Under the pieces are notes generated by a model, which was not told the origin of the DNA, made no database searches, and saw only the letters and a program-made list of their open reading frames with translations. Below are positions 50,614-60,923 of a stretch of DNA of 64,000 nt, piece by piece. The position numbers and the translations under genes are program-made. Every line of letters starts with the position of its first letter. Within the stretch, counting starts at the first letter, position 1. This DNA is from Pseudomonas peradeniyensis. Its GTDB lineage: Bacteria; Pseudomonadota; Gammaproteobacteria; Pseudomonadales; Pseudomonadaceae. The stretch lies in NCBI RefSeq assembly GCF_014268935.2, contig NZ_JABWRJ020000003.1, positions 1-64,000 of the forward strand, in the 5' to 3' direction.

Positions 50614-51510
50614 ATGGCTAACTTCACGGTCGAGACCGAGCTTCACGGCGAACTCAATTGCTGGCGCATCACCAGCGAGCATGCCGAACTATTGATCGCC
50701 CAGCAGGGCGCGCAAGTCCTCAGCTACCAGCGGATCGGCGAACCGCCGCTGCTGTGGCTGAGCGACCAGGCCATCTTGCGCAAGGGCAAGTCGGTGCGCG
50801 CCGGCGCGCCGGTGTGCTGGCCATGGTTCGGTATCTTCGAACGCAACCCGGATTCGGTCAAAGCCATGTTCAAGGGCGAGCAGCCACCGGCCCACGGCCT
50901 GGTGCGCGGGCGCGACTGGCAGTTGCTGGGGGCCGAGGAGCACGGCGAAAGCCTGCACATCGAATTCGAACTACCCGAAGCCCAGGGCGACCTGCCGGGC
51001 TGGGCCCACGAGGTCCAGCTCAAGCTGCTGGTGGAACTGGGCGACCAGCTGAAGCTGACCCTCACCAGCTACAACCTCGGCAATTCCGACGTCACCCTGA
51101 GCCAGGCCCTGCACAGTTACTTCGCCGTGAGCGATGTGCGTCAGGTGCAGGTGGAAGGCGTGGACGGGTTGGCCTATATCGAAACCCTGGCCAACTGGGA
51201 GCAACACCAGCAGCAGGGCAACCTGGGCTTCGCGGGCGAGACCGATCGCATCTACCTGAACGCCCCCGAGCGCCTGGCCATCGTCGACCCGCACTGGAAC
51301 CGACGCATCACCTTGCAGGCCGACGGCTCACACACTGCGGTGATCTGGAACCCCTGGACCGAGCGCGCCCGCGACCTGCCGGACATGGCCGACGATGGCT
51401 GGCAGCGCATGCTGTGCATCGAGACGGCCAATGTGATGGATGACGTGGTGGTGCTCAAGCCGGGGGCGAGTCATGCGATGAGCGTGGCGATCGGTAGCGA
51501 AGTGCTCTGA
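50614..51510 (+). CDS. D-hexose-6-phosphate mutarotase
   Basis: A 298-residue aldose-1-epimerase-like protein (YeaD family). Substrate-site pieces are SVRAGAPVCWPWFGIFERNP, ALHSYFAVSDVRQVQVEGVD, and NPWTERARDLPDMADDGWQR. It speeds interconversion of alpha- and beta-glucose-6-phosphate. It is 73 bases downstream of the thioesterase and in the same orientation. Confidence 0.92.
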   Translation: MANFTVETELHGELNCWRITSEHAELLIAQQGAQVLSYQRIGEPPLLWLSDQAILRKGKSVRAGAPVCWPWFGIFERNPDSVKAMFKGEQPPAHGLVRGRDWQLLGAEEHGESLHIEFELPEAQGDLPGWAHEVQLKLLVELGDQLKLTLTSYNLGNSDVTLSQALHSYFAVSDVRQVQVEGVDGLAYIETLANWEQHQQQGNLGFAGETDRIYLNAPERLAIVDPHWNRRITLQADGSHTAVIWNPWTERARDLPDMADDGWQRMLCIETANVMDDVVVLKPGASHAMSVAIGSEVL

Positions 51511-51535
51511 GTTTTCCGGGACCGCTACGCGGTCC

Positions 51536-51604
51536 TTTCGCGACACAAGGCCGCTCCCACAGGATTCGCGTGATCCCTGTAGGAGCGGCCTTGTGTCGCG
51601 ATGG
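51536..51604. repeat. REP-like inverted pair, AAGGCCGCTCC family
   Basis: TTTCGCGACACAAGGCCGCT and mirror AGGAGCGGCCTTGTGTCGCG between convergent genes. Confidence 0.9.
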
Positions 51605-51627
51605 GCTGCAAGCAGCCCCAGAATGCG

Positions 51628-52161
51628 TTAGAGGTCGGCGTCTTCCACCACCCTCACCTGCCCCGCCTCCAGCGCATACGCCGCATCCGCCAGGTCATTG
51701 CTGACCGTCTCCACCTTCAGCGTGCCGGTCACCCACAACGGCGTGTAGATGTCGTCGATCTTCAAACCTTTCGGATAACGCACCAGCACCAGCTGGTTCG
51801 GCGGCGGCGGCGGAACATGGATGCAGGCGCCCGGGTACGGCACCAGGAAGAACAACGTGCTGTTGCCTTTCGCATCGCTCTCCAACGGCACCGGATACCC
51901 GCCCAGGCGGATCTGCTTGCCGTTCATCGCTGCCACGGTCTTGGTCGAGTACATCACCGCAGGCAGGCCCTTGCTCTGCTTCAGGCCACCCTTGGCAGTG
52001 AAGGTCCCCTGGGCTTCCGGGGAGTTGTGGTCGATCTCGGGCATCTGCTCGAGGGCTTTCTGGTCCGACTTGGGCATCAGCTCCAGCCAGTCGGTCTCGG
52101 GCAGTTCGGCATGGGCCAGGGCGCTGGCCAGCAGCAGGGGGACGAGGAATAACGCACGCAT
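51628..52161 (-). CDS. DUF3299 secreted protein
   Basis: A 177-residue exported protein. Signal peptide about 1-18 (MRALFLVPLLLASALAHAEL). The DUF3299 core reads DWLELMPKSDQKALEQMPEI, QIRLGGYPVPLESDAKGN and FFLVPYPGACIHVPPPPPNQ, where the Cys-His before the proline string may bind a metal. Function unknown. The ATG at 52161 starts the signal peptide and is preferred over one 15 bases upstream. Confidence 0.86.
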   Translation of the reverse strand: MRALFLVPLLLASALAHAELPETDWLELMPKSDQKALEQMPEIDHNSPEAQGTFTAKGGLKQSKGLPAVMYSTKTVAAMNGKQIRLGGYPVPLESDAKGNSTLFFLVPYPGACIHVPPPPPNQLVLVRYPKGLKIDDIYTPLWVTGTLKVETVSNDLADAAYALEAGQVRVVEDADL

Positions 52162-52211
52162 GGGAATGCTCGGCAACTCGGGATTGAATTGCCGGGCATT
52201 CTAGCCTGTGT

Positions 52212-52457
52212 TCAGTTCTTCTTGATGAAGCCGTAGATCACCAGAAGGATGATCGCCCCGACCAGGGCCCCGAAGAAACCTGCGGCCTGCCCGGCCTGGT
52301 AGATGCCAAGGGCTTGCCCGCCATAGGTGGCGGCCAGGGAGCCGGCGATGCCGAGGAGGATGGTCATGATCCAGCCCATGCTGTCGTCACCCGGTTTCAG
52401 GAAACGCGCCAGCAGGCCGACGATCAGGCCAATGAAGATGGTTCCAATGATGCCCAT
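52212..52457 (-). CDS. GlsB/YeaQ/YmgE family stress membrane protein
   Basis: An 81-residue very hydrophobic protein with three membrane segments and Gly-rich helices (MGIIGTIFIGLIVGLLARFL; KPGDDSMGWIMTILLGIAGS; GALVGAIILLVIYGFIKKN), the pattern of the transglycosylase-associated (Asp23/Gls24-linked) family. Function is not established. It precedes the DUF3299 gene by about 50 bases on the same strand. Confidence 0.9.
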   Translation of the reverse strand: MGIIGTIFIGLIVGLLARFLKPGDDSMGWIMTILLGIAGSLAATYGGQALGIYQAGQAAGFFGALVGAIILLVIYGFIKKN

Positions 52458-52553
52458 GGCAATCCCTCTATGATGAACATGAAACATGCCAAAGCCTAGT
52501 CAGCGCTTTGGCATGTTGCCATCTCAGAGCGGCATTGCCGGGCAGAAGTTCGA

Positions 52554-53636
52554 TCAGCCGGCGATCAACGCCTCTACTTCGGCGATCTTGGCCTTGAGGG
52601 TGACCATGTCGGCGCAGCGCAGGGTGGCATGGCCGACCTTGCGTCCGACCTTGAACGCCTTGCCGTAGTGGTGCAGGTGACAATCATCGATGGCCACGAC
52701 CTTGTCCACCGGCGGTACTTCGCCGATGAAGTTGAGCATGGCGCTCTCGCCGACCTTGGCGGTCGAACCCAGCGGCAGGCCGGCGACGGCACGCAGGTGG
52801 TTCTCGAACTGGCTGCACTCACTGCCTTCGATGGTCCAGTGCCCGGAGTTGTGCACGCGCGGGGCAATCTCGTTGGCCTTCAGACCGCCGTCGACTTCGA
52901 AGAACTCGAAGGCCATGACGCCGACATAGTCCAGCTTCTGCAGCACGCGACCGACGTAGTCTTCGGCCAGGGCCTGCAGCGGGTGCGCGTCGCTGGCCAC
53001 CGACAGTTTCAGGATGCCGCTGTCGTGGGTGTTGTGCACCAGCGGGTAGAAGCGGGTTTCGCCATCGCGGGCACGCACGGCCACCAATGACACTTCGCCG
53101 GTGAATGGCACGAAGCCCTCCAGCAGGCAAGGCACGCTACCCAGCTCGGCGAAGGTATCGACCACGTCCTCAGGCTTGCGCAGGACCTTCTGGCCCTTGC
53201 CGTCATACCCCAGGGTGCGGGTCTTGAGCACGGCCGGCAGGCCGATGCTGGCGACGGCGGCATCCAGGTCCGCTTGCGAAAGGATGTCGGCGAAAGCCGG
53301 GGTCGGAATCCCCAGGTCGCGGAACATGCTCTTCTCGAACAGACGGTCGCGGGCGATGCGCAGGGCTTCGGCGCTCGGGTAGACCGGCACGAACTGCGAA
53401 AGGAAGGCGACGGTTTCCGCCGGCACGCTCTCGAACTCGAAGGTCACCAGGTCGACTTCGTCGGCCAGCTGGCGCAGGTGGTCCTGGTCGCCGTAGTCGG
53501 CGCGCAGGTGCTCGCCCAGCGGGGCGGCGCAGGCGTCCGGGGCCGGGTCGAGGAAGGCGAAGTTCATGCCCAGCGGGGTGCCCGCCAGGGCCAGCATGCG
53601 GCCCAGCTGGCCGCCACCGATTACACCGATCTTCAT
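52554..53636 (-). CDS. purK: 5-(carboxyamino)imidazole ribonucleotide synthase
   Basis: A 360-residue ATP-grasp enzyme carboxylating AIR to N5-CAIR in purine synthesis. Start MKIGVIGGGQLGRMLALAGT with the Rossmann-like loop; ATP-grasp pieces LPAVLKTRTLGYDGKGQKVL and FFEVDGGLKANEIAPRVHNS, then GHWTIEGSECSQFENHLRAV. It follows purE after 10 bases in one operon. Confidence 0.97.
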   Translation of the reverse strand: MKIGVIGGGQLGRMLALAGTPLGMNFAFLDPAPDACAAPLGEHLRADYGDQDHLRQLADEVDLVTFEFESVPAETVAFLSQFVPVYPSAEALRIARDRLFEKSMFRDLGIPTPAFADILSQADLDAAVASIGLPAVLKTRTLGYDGKGQKVLRKPEDVVDTFAELGSVPCLLEGFVPFTGEVSLVAVRARDGETRFYPLVHNTHDSGILKLSVASDAHPLQALAEDYVGRVLQKLDYVGVMAFEFFEVDGGLKANEIAPRVHNSGHWTIEGSECSQFENHLRAVAGLPLGSTAKVGESAMLNFIGEVPPVDKVVAIDDCHLHHYGKAFKVGRKVGHATLRCADMVTLKAKIAEVEALIAG

Positions 53637-53646
53637 AGCGTCAACC

Positions 53647-54138
53647 TCAAGCCTGGCGCGGATCTGGATTGTCCAGAACGGTGTCGGTCTGCTCGGTGCG
53701 GAACTGCTTGAGCGCCGCGTGGAACTGCGGGTACTTGGCGCCCAGGATGCTTGCCGACAGCAGCGCGGCGTTGATCGCGCCGGCTTTGCCGATGGCCAGG
53801 GTGGCTACCGGCACGCCGGCCGGCATCTGCACGATCGACAGCAGCGAATCGACACCCGACAGCATCGACGACTGCACTGGCACGCCCAGCACCGGCAGGT
53901 GGGTCTTGGCAGCGCACATGCCTGGCAGGTGGGCCGCGCCACCGGCACCGGCGATGATCACCTCGATGCCGCGGCCTTCGGCCTCCTCGGCGTACTGGAA
54001 CAGCAGGTCCGGGGTACGGTGGGCGGAAACCACCTTCACCTCGTAGGGAATGCCGAGTTTTTCCAGCATATCGGCGGTGTGGCTAAGGGTGGACCAATCG
54101 GACTTGGAGCCCATGATCACGCCAACCAGTGCACTCAT
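53647..54138 (-). CDS. purE: N5-carboxyaminoimidazole ribonucleotide mutase
   Basis: A 163-residue enzyme converting N5-CAIR to CAIR. Motifs: [34 protein letters not shown] (active His) and [20 protein letters not shown]. The ATG at 54138 is the family start; the upstream frame continues into leader sequence. A terminator hairpin lies 37 bases before the ATG (see findings). Confidence 0.97.
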   Translation of the reverse strand: MSALVGVIMGSKSDWSTLSHTADMLEKLGIPYEVKVVSAHRTPDLLFQYAEEAEGRGIEVIIAGAGGAAHLPGMCAAKTHLPVLGVPVQSSMLSGVDSLLSIVQMPAGVPVATLAIGKAGAINAALLSASILGAKYPQFHAALKQFRTEQTDTVLDNPDPRQA

Positions 54139-54174
54139 CGTCGAGCCTCTTCGCTTGTGCGCCCGCGGGCGCGT

Positions 54175-54216
54175 CAAAAAACAACAAGCCACGCGGGACG
54201 ACCGGCGTGGCTTGTT
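54175..54216 (-). terminator. Terminator in the purE leader / after the LysR gene
   Basis: Minus-strand stem AACAAGCCACGC / GCGTGGCTTGTT, perfect over 12 bp, with a GTTTTTTG tail, 37 bases before purE. It ends the HypT-like gene's transcript and may also act as an attenuator for purEK. Confidence 0.8.
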
Positions 54217-54256
54217 TGCTGATCATGACCGGATCTATCCGGTCGAGGGGCCGCGC

Positions 54257-54262
54257 AGTATA
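54257..54262 (-). promoter_or_regulatory. Predicted purEK promoter (-10 box)
   Basis: Minus strand TATACT at 54262-54257, inside TTACGCTATACTG. No clean -35 seen (GTGATC-like). A start near 54249 would place the palindrome 54227-54244 and the terminator in the leader. Confidence 0.45.
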
Positions 54263-54309
54263 GCGTAACGCGAGGCGATCACGGCACCCCCGGCGACCAA
54301 CTGTCGCCC

Positions 54310-55239
54310 TTATTTTTCGGGGGTTTGGCTGACTTTCGGGTCAACTGAGCCGCCCTCCAGCTTGCGCCACAGCAACCGCACGTTGGCCTTGCGCACCAGC
54401 GCGCAGCGGTACAGGCGGATTTCCAGCGGCACATGCCACTGGCTGCCGCCACAGATCACCAGTTCGCCACGTTCCAGCTCGCCACGCATCGACAGCCTCG
54501 GCACCCAGGCGATACCCATGCCTTCGAGGGCCATGCTCTTGAGACTGTCGGCCATCGCGGTTTCATAGACAGTGGTATAGCGCAGGTTGCGCTGGCGTAG
54601 CAGCAGGTTGACCGAACGGCCGAGGAAGGCGCCAGCGCTGTAGGCCAGCAGCGGCACGCTGCCCTCGCCCTCCAGGTCGAACAGCGGCTTGCCGTCCGGA
54701 CCCACGGCGCACACCGGAAGCATTTCGGTGGTGCCCATGTGCAGCGAGGGGAAGATCTCAGCGTCCATCTGCAGGGCGGCGTCCGGGTCATAGAAGGCCA
54801 GCATCAGGTCGCAGCCGCCCTCGCGCAATGCATGAACGGCATCACCGACGTTGGTGGCCACCAGGCGCGTGGCGATGTTCAAACCATCGTTGCGCAGCTG
54901 CGCCACCCAGCGCGGGAAAAAGCCCGACGCCAGGGAGTGTGCGGCCGACACCTGGATGACCTCGCCCTGCCCGCCTTCGAGGTGGTGCAAATGGCGGAGA
55001 ACTTCGCTCAACTGGTCGACAACGGTGCGCGCAGTGACGAGAAACAGCTGTCCGGCCTCGGTCAGTTCGATGGGTGTGCGGGAACGATTCACCAAGGTCA
55101 GCCCCAACGCCGCCTCCAAGCTGCGTATGCGTCGGCTGAAAGCCGGCTGGGTGACGAAACGGCGCTCGGCCGCCTGGGAAAAACTGCGGGTGGAGGCCAG
55201 GGCACTGAAGTCCTCCAGCCATTTGCTTTCGAGGTTCAT
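54310..55239 (-). CDS. LysR-type regulator, HypT (YjiE)-like
   Basis: A 309-residue LysR regulator. The helix-turn-helix reads STRSFSQAAERRFVTQPAFS then RRIRSLEAALG. Text similarity to E. coli HypT, a hypochlorite-responsive factor, is visible (ESKWLEDFSAL; MALEGMGIAWVPRLSMRGEL). HypT uses methionine oxidation; whether these Met are conserved is not checked. It diverges from aspA across 181 bases and may control it (inference). Confidence 0.88.
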   Translation of the reverse strand: MNLESKWLEDFSALASTRSFSQAAERRFVTQPAFSRRIRSLEAALGLTLVNRSRTPIELTEAGQLFLVTARTVVDQLSEVLRHLHHLEGGQGEVIQVSAAHSLASGFFPRWVAQLRNDGLNIATRLVATNVGDAVHALREGGCDLMLAFYDPDAALQMDAEIFPSLHMGTTEMLPVCAVGPDGKPLFDLEGEGSVPLLAYSAGAFLGRSVNLLLRQRNLRYTTVYETAMADSLKSMALEGMGIAWVPRLSMRGELERGELVICGGSQWHVPLEIRLYRCALVRKANVRLLWRKLEGGSVDPKVSQTPEK

Positions 55240-55420
55240 CGACTACTCCGCAACGCGTGCACCAAAATGGAACACGCTCGATTGTCAATCGGCGTCACAT
55301 CAAACCGTATGCCGTTTGTGCATAGGTTAGCGTGCAACAGCATTGGCCGCAAAATCCGGGCAGCCCTAGCATTGGCGCCATTCCGGCAGGTGCCGGGTCA
55401 AAATCGAGATGATATCCATC

Positions 55421-56845
55421 ATGTCCTCCGCTGCATCGTTCCGCGTCGAAAAAGATCTGCTTGGTACCCTTGAAGTCCCTGCCGATGCCTACTACGGCAT
55501 CCAGACTCTGCGCGCTGCCAACAACTTCCACCTCTCCGGCGTTCCGCTGTCGCACTACCCGAAACTGGTAGTCGGCCTGGCGATGGTCAAGCAGGCCGCT
55601 GCTGACGCCAACCGTGAGCTGGGGCACCTGAGCGATGCCAAGCACGCTGCCATCACTGCAGCCTGCGCCCGACTGATCAAGGGTGACTTCCACGATCAGT
55701 TCGTCGTGGACATGATTCAAGGCGGTGCCGGCACCTCCACCAACATGAACGCCAACGAAGTCATCGCCAACGTCGCGCTGGAGCACATGGGCCACCAGAA
55801 AGGTGAGTACCAGTACCTGCACCCGAACAACGACGTGAACATGGCGCAGTCGACCAACGACGCCTACCCGACCGCGATCCGTCTGGGTCTGCTGCTGGGC
55901 CACGACGCCCTGCTGGCCAGCCTCGACAGCCTGATCCAGGCCTTCGCCGCCAAGGGTAAAGAGTTCGACCACGTACTGAAGATGGGCCGCACCCAGCTGC
56001 AGGACGCCGTGCCGATGACCCTGGGCCAGGAATTCCGCGCCTTCGCCACCACCATGACCGAAGACCTGCAGCGCCTGCGCTCGCTGGCTCCGGAGCTGCT
56101 GACCGAAATCAACCTGGGCGGTACCGCCATCGGTACCGGCATCAACGCCGACCCGGGCTACCAGGCCCTGGCCGTGCAGCGCCTGGCGACCATCAGCGGC
56201 CAGCCGCTGGTCCCGGCCGCCGACCTGATCGAAGCCACCTCCGACATGGGCGCCTTCGTGCTGTTCTCCGGCATGCTCAAGCGTACCGCGGTCAAGCTGT
56301 CGAAGATCTGCAACGACCTGCGCCTGCTGTCCAGCGGCCCACGCACCGGCATCAACGAAATCAACCTGCCAGCGCGTCAGCCAGGCAGCTCGATCATGCC
56401 AGGCAAGGTCAACCCGGTGATCCCGGAAGCCGTCAACCAAGTCGCCTTCGCCATCATGGGCAACGACCTGGCCCTGACCGTCGCCGCCGAAGGTGGCCAG
56501 CTGCAGCTGAACGTGATGGAACCGCTGATCGCCTACAAGATCTTCGACTCGATCCGCCTGCTGCAACGCGCCATGGACATGCTGCGCGAGCACTGCATCG
56601 TCGGCATCACCGCCAACGAACAGCGCTGCCGTGAACTGGTCGAGCACTCGATCGGCCTGGTCACCGCCCTGAACCCGTACATCGGCTACGAAAACGCCAC
56701 CCGTATCGCCCGCGTCGCCCTGGAAACCGGCCGCGGCGTGCTGGAACTGGTGCGCGAGGAGAAGCTGCTGGACGAAGAGATGCTCAACGACATCCTGCGT
56801 CCGGAAAACATGATCGCTCCCCGTCTGGTTCCGCTGAAGGCGTAA
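55421..56845 (+). CDS. aspA: Aspartate ammonia-lyase
   Basis: A 474-residue fumarase/aspartase-superfamily enzyme converting L-aspartate to fumarate and ammonia. Signature loop GSSIMPGKVNPVIPEAVNQV is intact, with GGAGTSTNMNANEVIANVAL and HPNNDVNMAQSTNDAYPTAI in the active site. It begins MSSAASFRVEKDLLGTLEVP at 55421; an in-frame ATG at 55409 is less likely. A strong terminator follows. Confidence 0.96.
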   Translation: MSSAASFRVEKDLLGTLEVPADAYYGIQTLRAANNFHLSGVPLSHYPKLVVGLAMVKQAAADANRELGHLSDAKHAAITAACARLIKGDFHDQFVVDMIQGGAGTSTNMNANEVIANVALEHMGHQKGEYQYLHPNNDVNMAQSTNDAYPTAIRLGLLLGHDALLASLDSLIQAFAAKGKEFDHVLKMGRTQLQDAVPMTLGQEFRAFATTMTEDLQRLRSLAPELLTEINLGGTAIGTGINADPGYQALAVQRLATISGQPLVPAADLIEATSDMGAFVLFSGMLKRTAVKLSKICNDLRLLSSGPRTGINEINLPARQPGSSIMPGKVNPVIPEAVNQVAFAIMGNDLALTVAAEGGQLQLNVMEPLIAYKIFDSIRLLQRAMDMLREHCIVGITANEQRCRELVEHSIGLVTALNPYIGYENATRIARVALETGRGVLELVREEKLLDEEMLNDILRPENMIAPRLVPLKA

Positions 56846-56904
56846 CCCAGGCCGCTGCAAACAGTCTCACCAGGTCGAGGGACTAGACACCTCTCAACCT
56901 TTCA

Positions 56905-56937
56905 AGGGCCCGAGCGCACGCTCCGGGCCCTTTTTTT
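56905..56937 (+). terminator. Rho-independent terminator of aspA
   Basis: Stem AGGGCCCGAGCG / CGCTCCGGGCCCT with a CA loop and T7 tail. Confidence 0.93.
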
Positions 56938-57025
56938 ATACCTGCGCTTCAAACCCTGCGCGGTCCCTGTAGGAGCGGCATATAACTTGCTCGCTAAAGC
57001 TTCTCAGCCCAATGGGACGCCGAGC

Positions 57026-58018
57026 ATGCTGCACAGCCACCTCACCACCCTCAACGCGGTTTCGCTGATCCTCCAGGTGTTCCAGGAGGCCGGCGTCGAC
57101 CCGCGGCAGCTGCTCGCCGGCAGCGGCATAGGCCCGGCGGACATGGGCCACGCCGATGCGCGCATCACCACCCAACAGGAGCTGCAGGTGTGCGCCAACG
57201 CCGTCGCCCGGCGTGAGGACATCGGCCTGGAACTGGGCCGGCGGATGCATGTGTCGTGCTACGGGATGCTGGGTTACGCCCTGCTCTCCAGTGCCACTTT
57301 GGGTGACGCCCTGCGCCTGGCGCTGAGTTACCCGGCACTGCTGGGAACAGTCTTCCAGCTGCGCCTGGTGGATGACGGCCAGCGGGTCTGGCTCAGCGCC
57401 ACCGACCATTACGACGCCCCCGGCCTTGCCGCCTTCAACGCCGAGTTCTGCCTGGTGTCGCTGAAAGTGATCTGCGATGACCTGCTCGGTCGTCCGCTGC
57501 CGCTGCTGGCGGCGCGCTTCGAACACTCGCGCCCCGGCTACCACACGCTCTACGACGGTGCATTCCAATGCCCGCTCGGCTTCGAGGCCGGCGATAACGC
57601 CTTCGCCTTCGAGCGCCGCTGGCTGGATATGCCGCTGCCGCTGGCCGACCCGATCACCCACAAGGCCATGGGCGAACGCTGCCGACGGCTGAACCTGGAG
57701 TTCACCGGGCGTCAGGCCTGGCTCGGGCGCATTCGCCAGTTGCTGGTCCAACAGCTGGATGCCGCCCCCGGGCTGGAGGGCCTGGCACGGCAGATGAACT
57801 GCTCGTCGCGCACCTTGCGCCGGCACCTGCAAGCGCTGGGCAGCAGTTATCAACAGCTGCTCGACGAGTTGCGCTTCGAGCGGGCCAAGCAACTGCTGGC
57901 CGAAGACCAGATGCCGATCTATCGCATTGCCGAATCGCTGGGGTTCAGCGAGACCGCGAGTTTCAGGCATGCCTTCCAGCGCTGGAGCGGCGTGGCGCCC
58001 AGTCATTTTCGCGGCTGA
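57026..58018 (+). CDS. AraC-family transcriptional regulator
   Basis: A 330-residue regulator: N-terminal Arabinose_bd-like domain (LGRRMHVSCYGMLGYALLSS, then ATLGDALRLALSY) and a C-terminal AraC helix-turn-helix (MNCSSRTLRRHLQALGSSYQ, FERAKQLLAEDQMPIYRIAE, SLGFSETASFRHAFQRWSG). The layout recalls OruR-type regulators. The ATG at 57026 is the family start. It lies before a deacetylase and a polyamine-binding gene; control of these is only a guess. Confidence 0.9.
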   Translation: MLHSHLTTLNAVSLILQVFQEAGVDPRQLLAGSGIGPADMGHADARITTQQELQVCANAVARREDIGLELGRRMHVSCYGMLGYALLSSATLGDALRLALSYPALLGTVFQLRLVDDGQRVWLSATDHYDAPGLAAFNAEFCLVSLKVICDDLLGRPLPLLAARFEHSRPGYHTLYDGAFQCPLGFEAGDNAFAFERRWLDMPLPLADPITHKAMGERCRRLNLEFTGRQAWLGRIRQLLVQQLDAAPGLEGLARQMNCSSRTLRRHLQALGSSYQQLLDELRFERAKQLLAEDQMPIYRIAESLGFSETASFRHAFQRWSGVAPSHFRG

Positions 58019-58036
58019 CCGCACCCACGCCGATTC

Positions 58037-58060
58037 GTGGGAGCGGGCTTGCCCCGCGAT
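58037..58060. repeat. REP element, single
   Basis: GTGGGAGCGGGCTTGCCCCG followed by CGAT after the AraC gene. Confidence 0.85.
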
Positions 58061-58176
58061 AAGGTCGCCACAGGTGATGGCCACATCTATCCCCTTTTGG
58101 CCATTCATGCCGTTCTCCCTTCATCGGGCCACCCAGCACAATCGGCCCACGCCAGTAATGATCCGGAGAACAACAA

Positions 58177-59217
<1,041 letters not shown>

Positions 59218-59219
59218 AC

Positions 59220-60323
59220 ATGGTCCGACTCAAGCGTCTGCTCGCCCCACTCATCACCGTCGGCCTGCTCGCTGGCGCGCTCCAGACCCACGCCGACCAG
59301 CGCACCCTGCGGGTCTACAACTGGTTCGACTACATCACCCCGCAGACCCTCACCGACTTCCAGAAGGACAGCGGGGTGAAGCTGGTCTACGACATCTTCG
59401 ACACCAACGAGGCGCTGGAGGCCAAGCTGCTGACCGGCAACTCCGGCTACGACGTGGTGGTGCCATCCAATGTGTTCCTCGCCAAGCAGATCGAGGCCGG
59501 CGTGTTCCAGCCGCTCGATCGCACCAAGCTGCCCAACTGGCAACATCTGGACCCGGCGCTGATGAAGCTGATCGAGGCCAACGATCCCGGCAACAAGTTC
59601 GCCGTACCCTACATGTACGGCACCGTGCTGATCGGCTTCAACCCGGACAAGGTCAAGGCCGTGCTTGGCGACAACGCCCCGGTAGACAGCTGGGACCTGA
59701 TCTTCAAGCCGGAGAACATCGCCAAGCTCAAGCAATGCGGCGTGGCACTGCTCGACTCGCCGTCGGAGATCCTGCCGCTGGCCCTGTCGTACCTGGGCCT
59801 GGACCCCAACAGCGGCAAGCCGGCCGACTACCAGAAAGCCCAGGACCTGCTGCTGAAGATCCGCCCGCACGTCACCTACTTCCACTCCTCCAAATACATG
59901 GCCGACATCGCCAATGGCGACATCTGCGTGGCGGTGGGTTATTCGGGCAGCTTCTCCCAGGCCGCCAACCGCGCCCGCGAGGCCAAGAATGGTGTGACGG
60001 TGGACATGCGCCTGCCCAGGGAAGGGGCGCCGATCTGGTTCGACATGCTGGCGATCCCGAAGAACGCGGCCAACCCGGAGGATGCCCATGCCTTCATCAA
60101 CTACCTGCTGCGGCCCGAGGTGATCGCGCCGATCAGCGATTTCGTCGGCTACCCGAACCCGAACAAGGATGCGAACGACAAAGTCAGCCCGGCGATCCGC
60201 AACAACCCGAACCTGTACCCGACAGCTGAGGCGATGGCCAAGCTGTATACCCTCAAGCCGTTGCCACGGGATGCCGAGCGGGCACGGACTCGAGCCTGGA
60301 CCAGAATTAAATCTGGCACCTGA
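59220..60323 (+). CDS. Polyamine ABC transporter substrate-binding protein (PotF-like)
   Basis: A 367-residue periplasmic binding protein. Signal peptide about 1-25 ([20 protein letters not shown]). Family marks: [40 protein letters not shown], and [20 protein letters not shown]. It begins 2 bases after the amidohydrolase stop. Its last 107 codons (60003-60323) are repeated at 61441-61761; on the integration model, this 3' end came from incoming DNA, so the gene may be a chimera. It remains full length. Confidence 0.92.
   Translation: MVRLKRLLAPLITVGLLAGALQTHADQRTLRVYNWFDYITPQTLTDFQKDSGVKLVYDIFDTNEALEAKLLTGNSGYDVVVPSNVFLAKQIEAGVFQPLDRTKLPNWQHLDPALMKLIEANDPGNKFAVPYMYGTVLIGFNPDKVKAVLGDNAPVDSWDLIFKPENIAKLKQCGVALLDSPSEILPLALSYLGLDPNSGKPADYQKAQDLLLKIRPHVTYFHSSKYMADIANGDICVAVGYSGSFSQAANRAREAKNGVTVDMRLPREGAPIWFDMLAIPKNAANPEDAHAFINYLLRPEVIAPISDFVGYPNPNKDANDKVSPAIRNNPNLYPTAEAMAKLYTLKPLPRDAERARTRAWTRIKSGT
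60003..60323 (+). repeat. Direct repeat copy 1 (3' end of the PotF-like gene)
   Basis: 321 bases matching 61441-61761 without gaps and with about 20 mismatches (about 94% identity by hand count). The match ends at the stop codon. Confidence 0.93.
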
Positions 60324-60377
60324 TAGGTATGTGCAATGCTCCTGCCACCCGGCAGGAGCAGAACACGCCGAACCCCA

Positions 60378-60824
60378 TCATTTGGCGGGTTTGAATGTTG
60401 CCTCGGTTATAGTTCGGTGGCGGTCGTTGGGCTCAAGTTTCACAATGAAACTGCCAGAAAACTTACCATCTTCATGCAGAATATTGGCACCTCCCAGCTC
60501 TGCCACATAATTAAGAGAGGGCTCACCTTCTTTTTCTACGCTATAGCCCGCCGTAACTTTACCGCCATCATCATATAGCTGCACCAGATGTTTTCCGTCC
60601 AAAACGTCCTCATCGATGGCAAAGTCAATAATATGATCATAGCCTTCAATCACCATGATGGCGATATATACATTAGTACCCGGATATGAAACTTTAGTCA
60701 CCGCACCCTCAAAAGGCTGTCCATCGACCAGCGCGGTGAGCACGCCCTCGCTTTGCTTCTTTTTTACATTTAAGTTTCGCACATCATTAATAGCTTGCTT
60801 GACCAACGCTCGATGATGACTCAT
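60378..60824 (-). CDS. AT-rich orphan protein of unknown function
   Basis: A 148-residue protein beginning MSHHRALVKQAINDVRNLNV; middle GTNVYIAIMVIEGYDHIIDF, YDDGGKVTAGYSVEKEG and end RTITEATFKPAK. No family recognised, no signal peptide or membrane segment; it looks like a compact beta-rich cytoplasmic protein. GGGAG lies about 9 bases before the ATG, so it is probably translated. Its A/T-rich codons differ from all neighbours, which together with the flanking repeats points to acquisition. No evidence assigns a role. Confidence 0.75.
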   Translation of the reverse strand: MSHHRALVKQAINDVRNLNVKKKQSEGVLTALVDGQPFEGAVTKVSYPGTNVYIAIMVIEGYDHIIDFAIDEDVLDGKHLVQLYDDGGKVTAGYSVEKEGEPSLNYVAELGGANILHEDGKFSGSFIVKLEPNDRHRTITEATFKPAK

Positions 60825-60923
60825 TGAAATATTCTCCCAGTAACGAAAACGCCGAACATCACGTGACGCCTCTACCGTATAAGGGTACCCACGCTTTGAT
60901 CTACTAGCAGTTTTACCAGTTGA

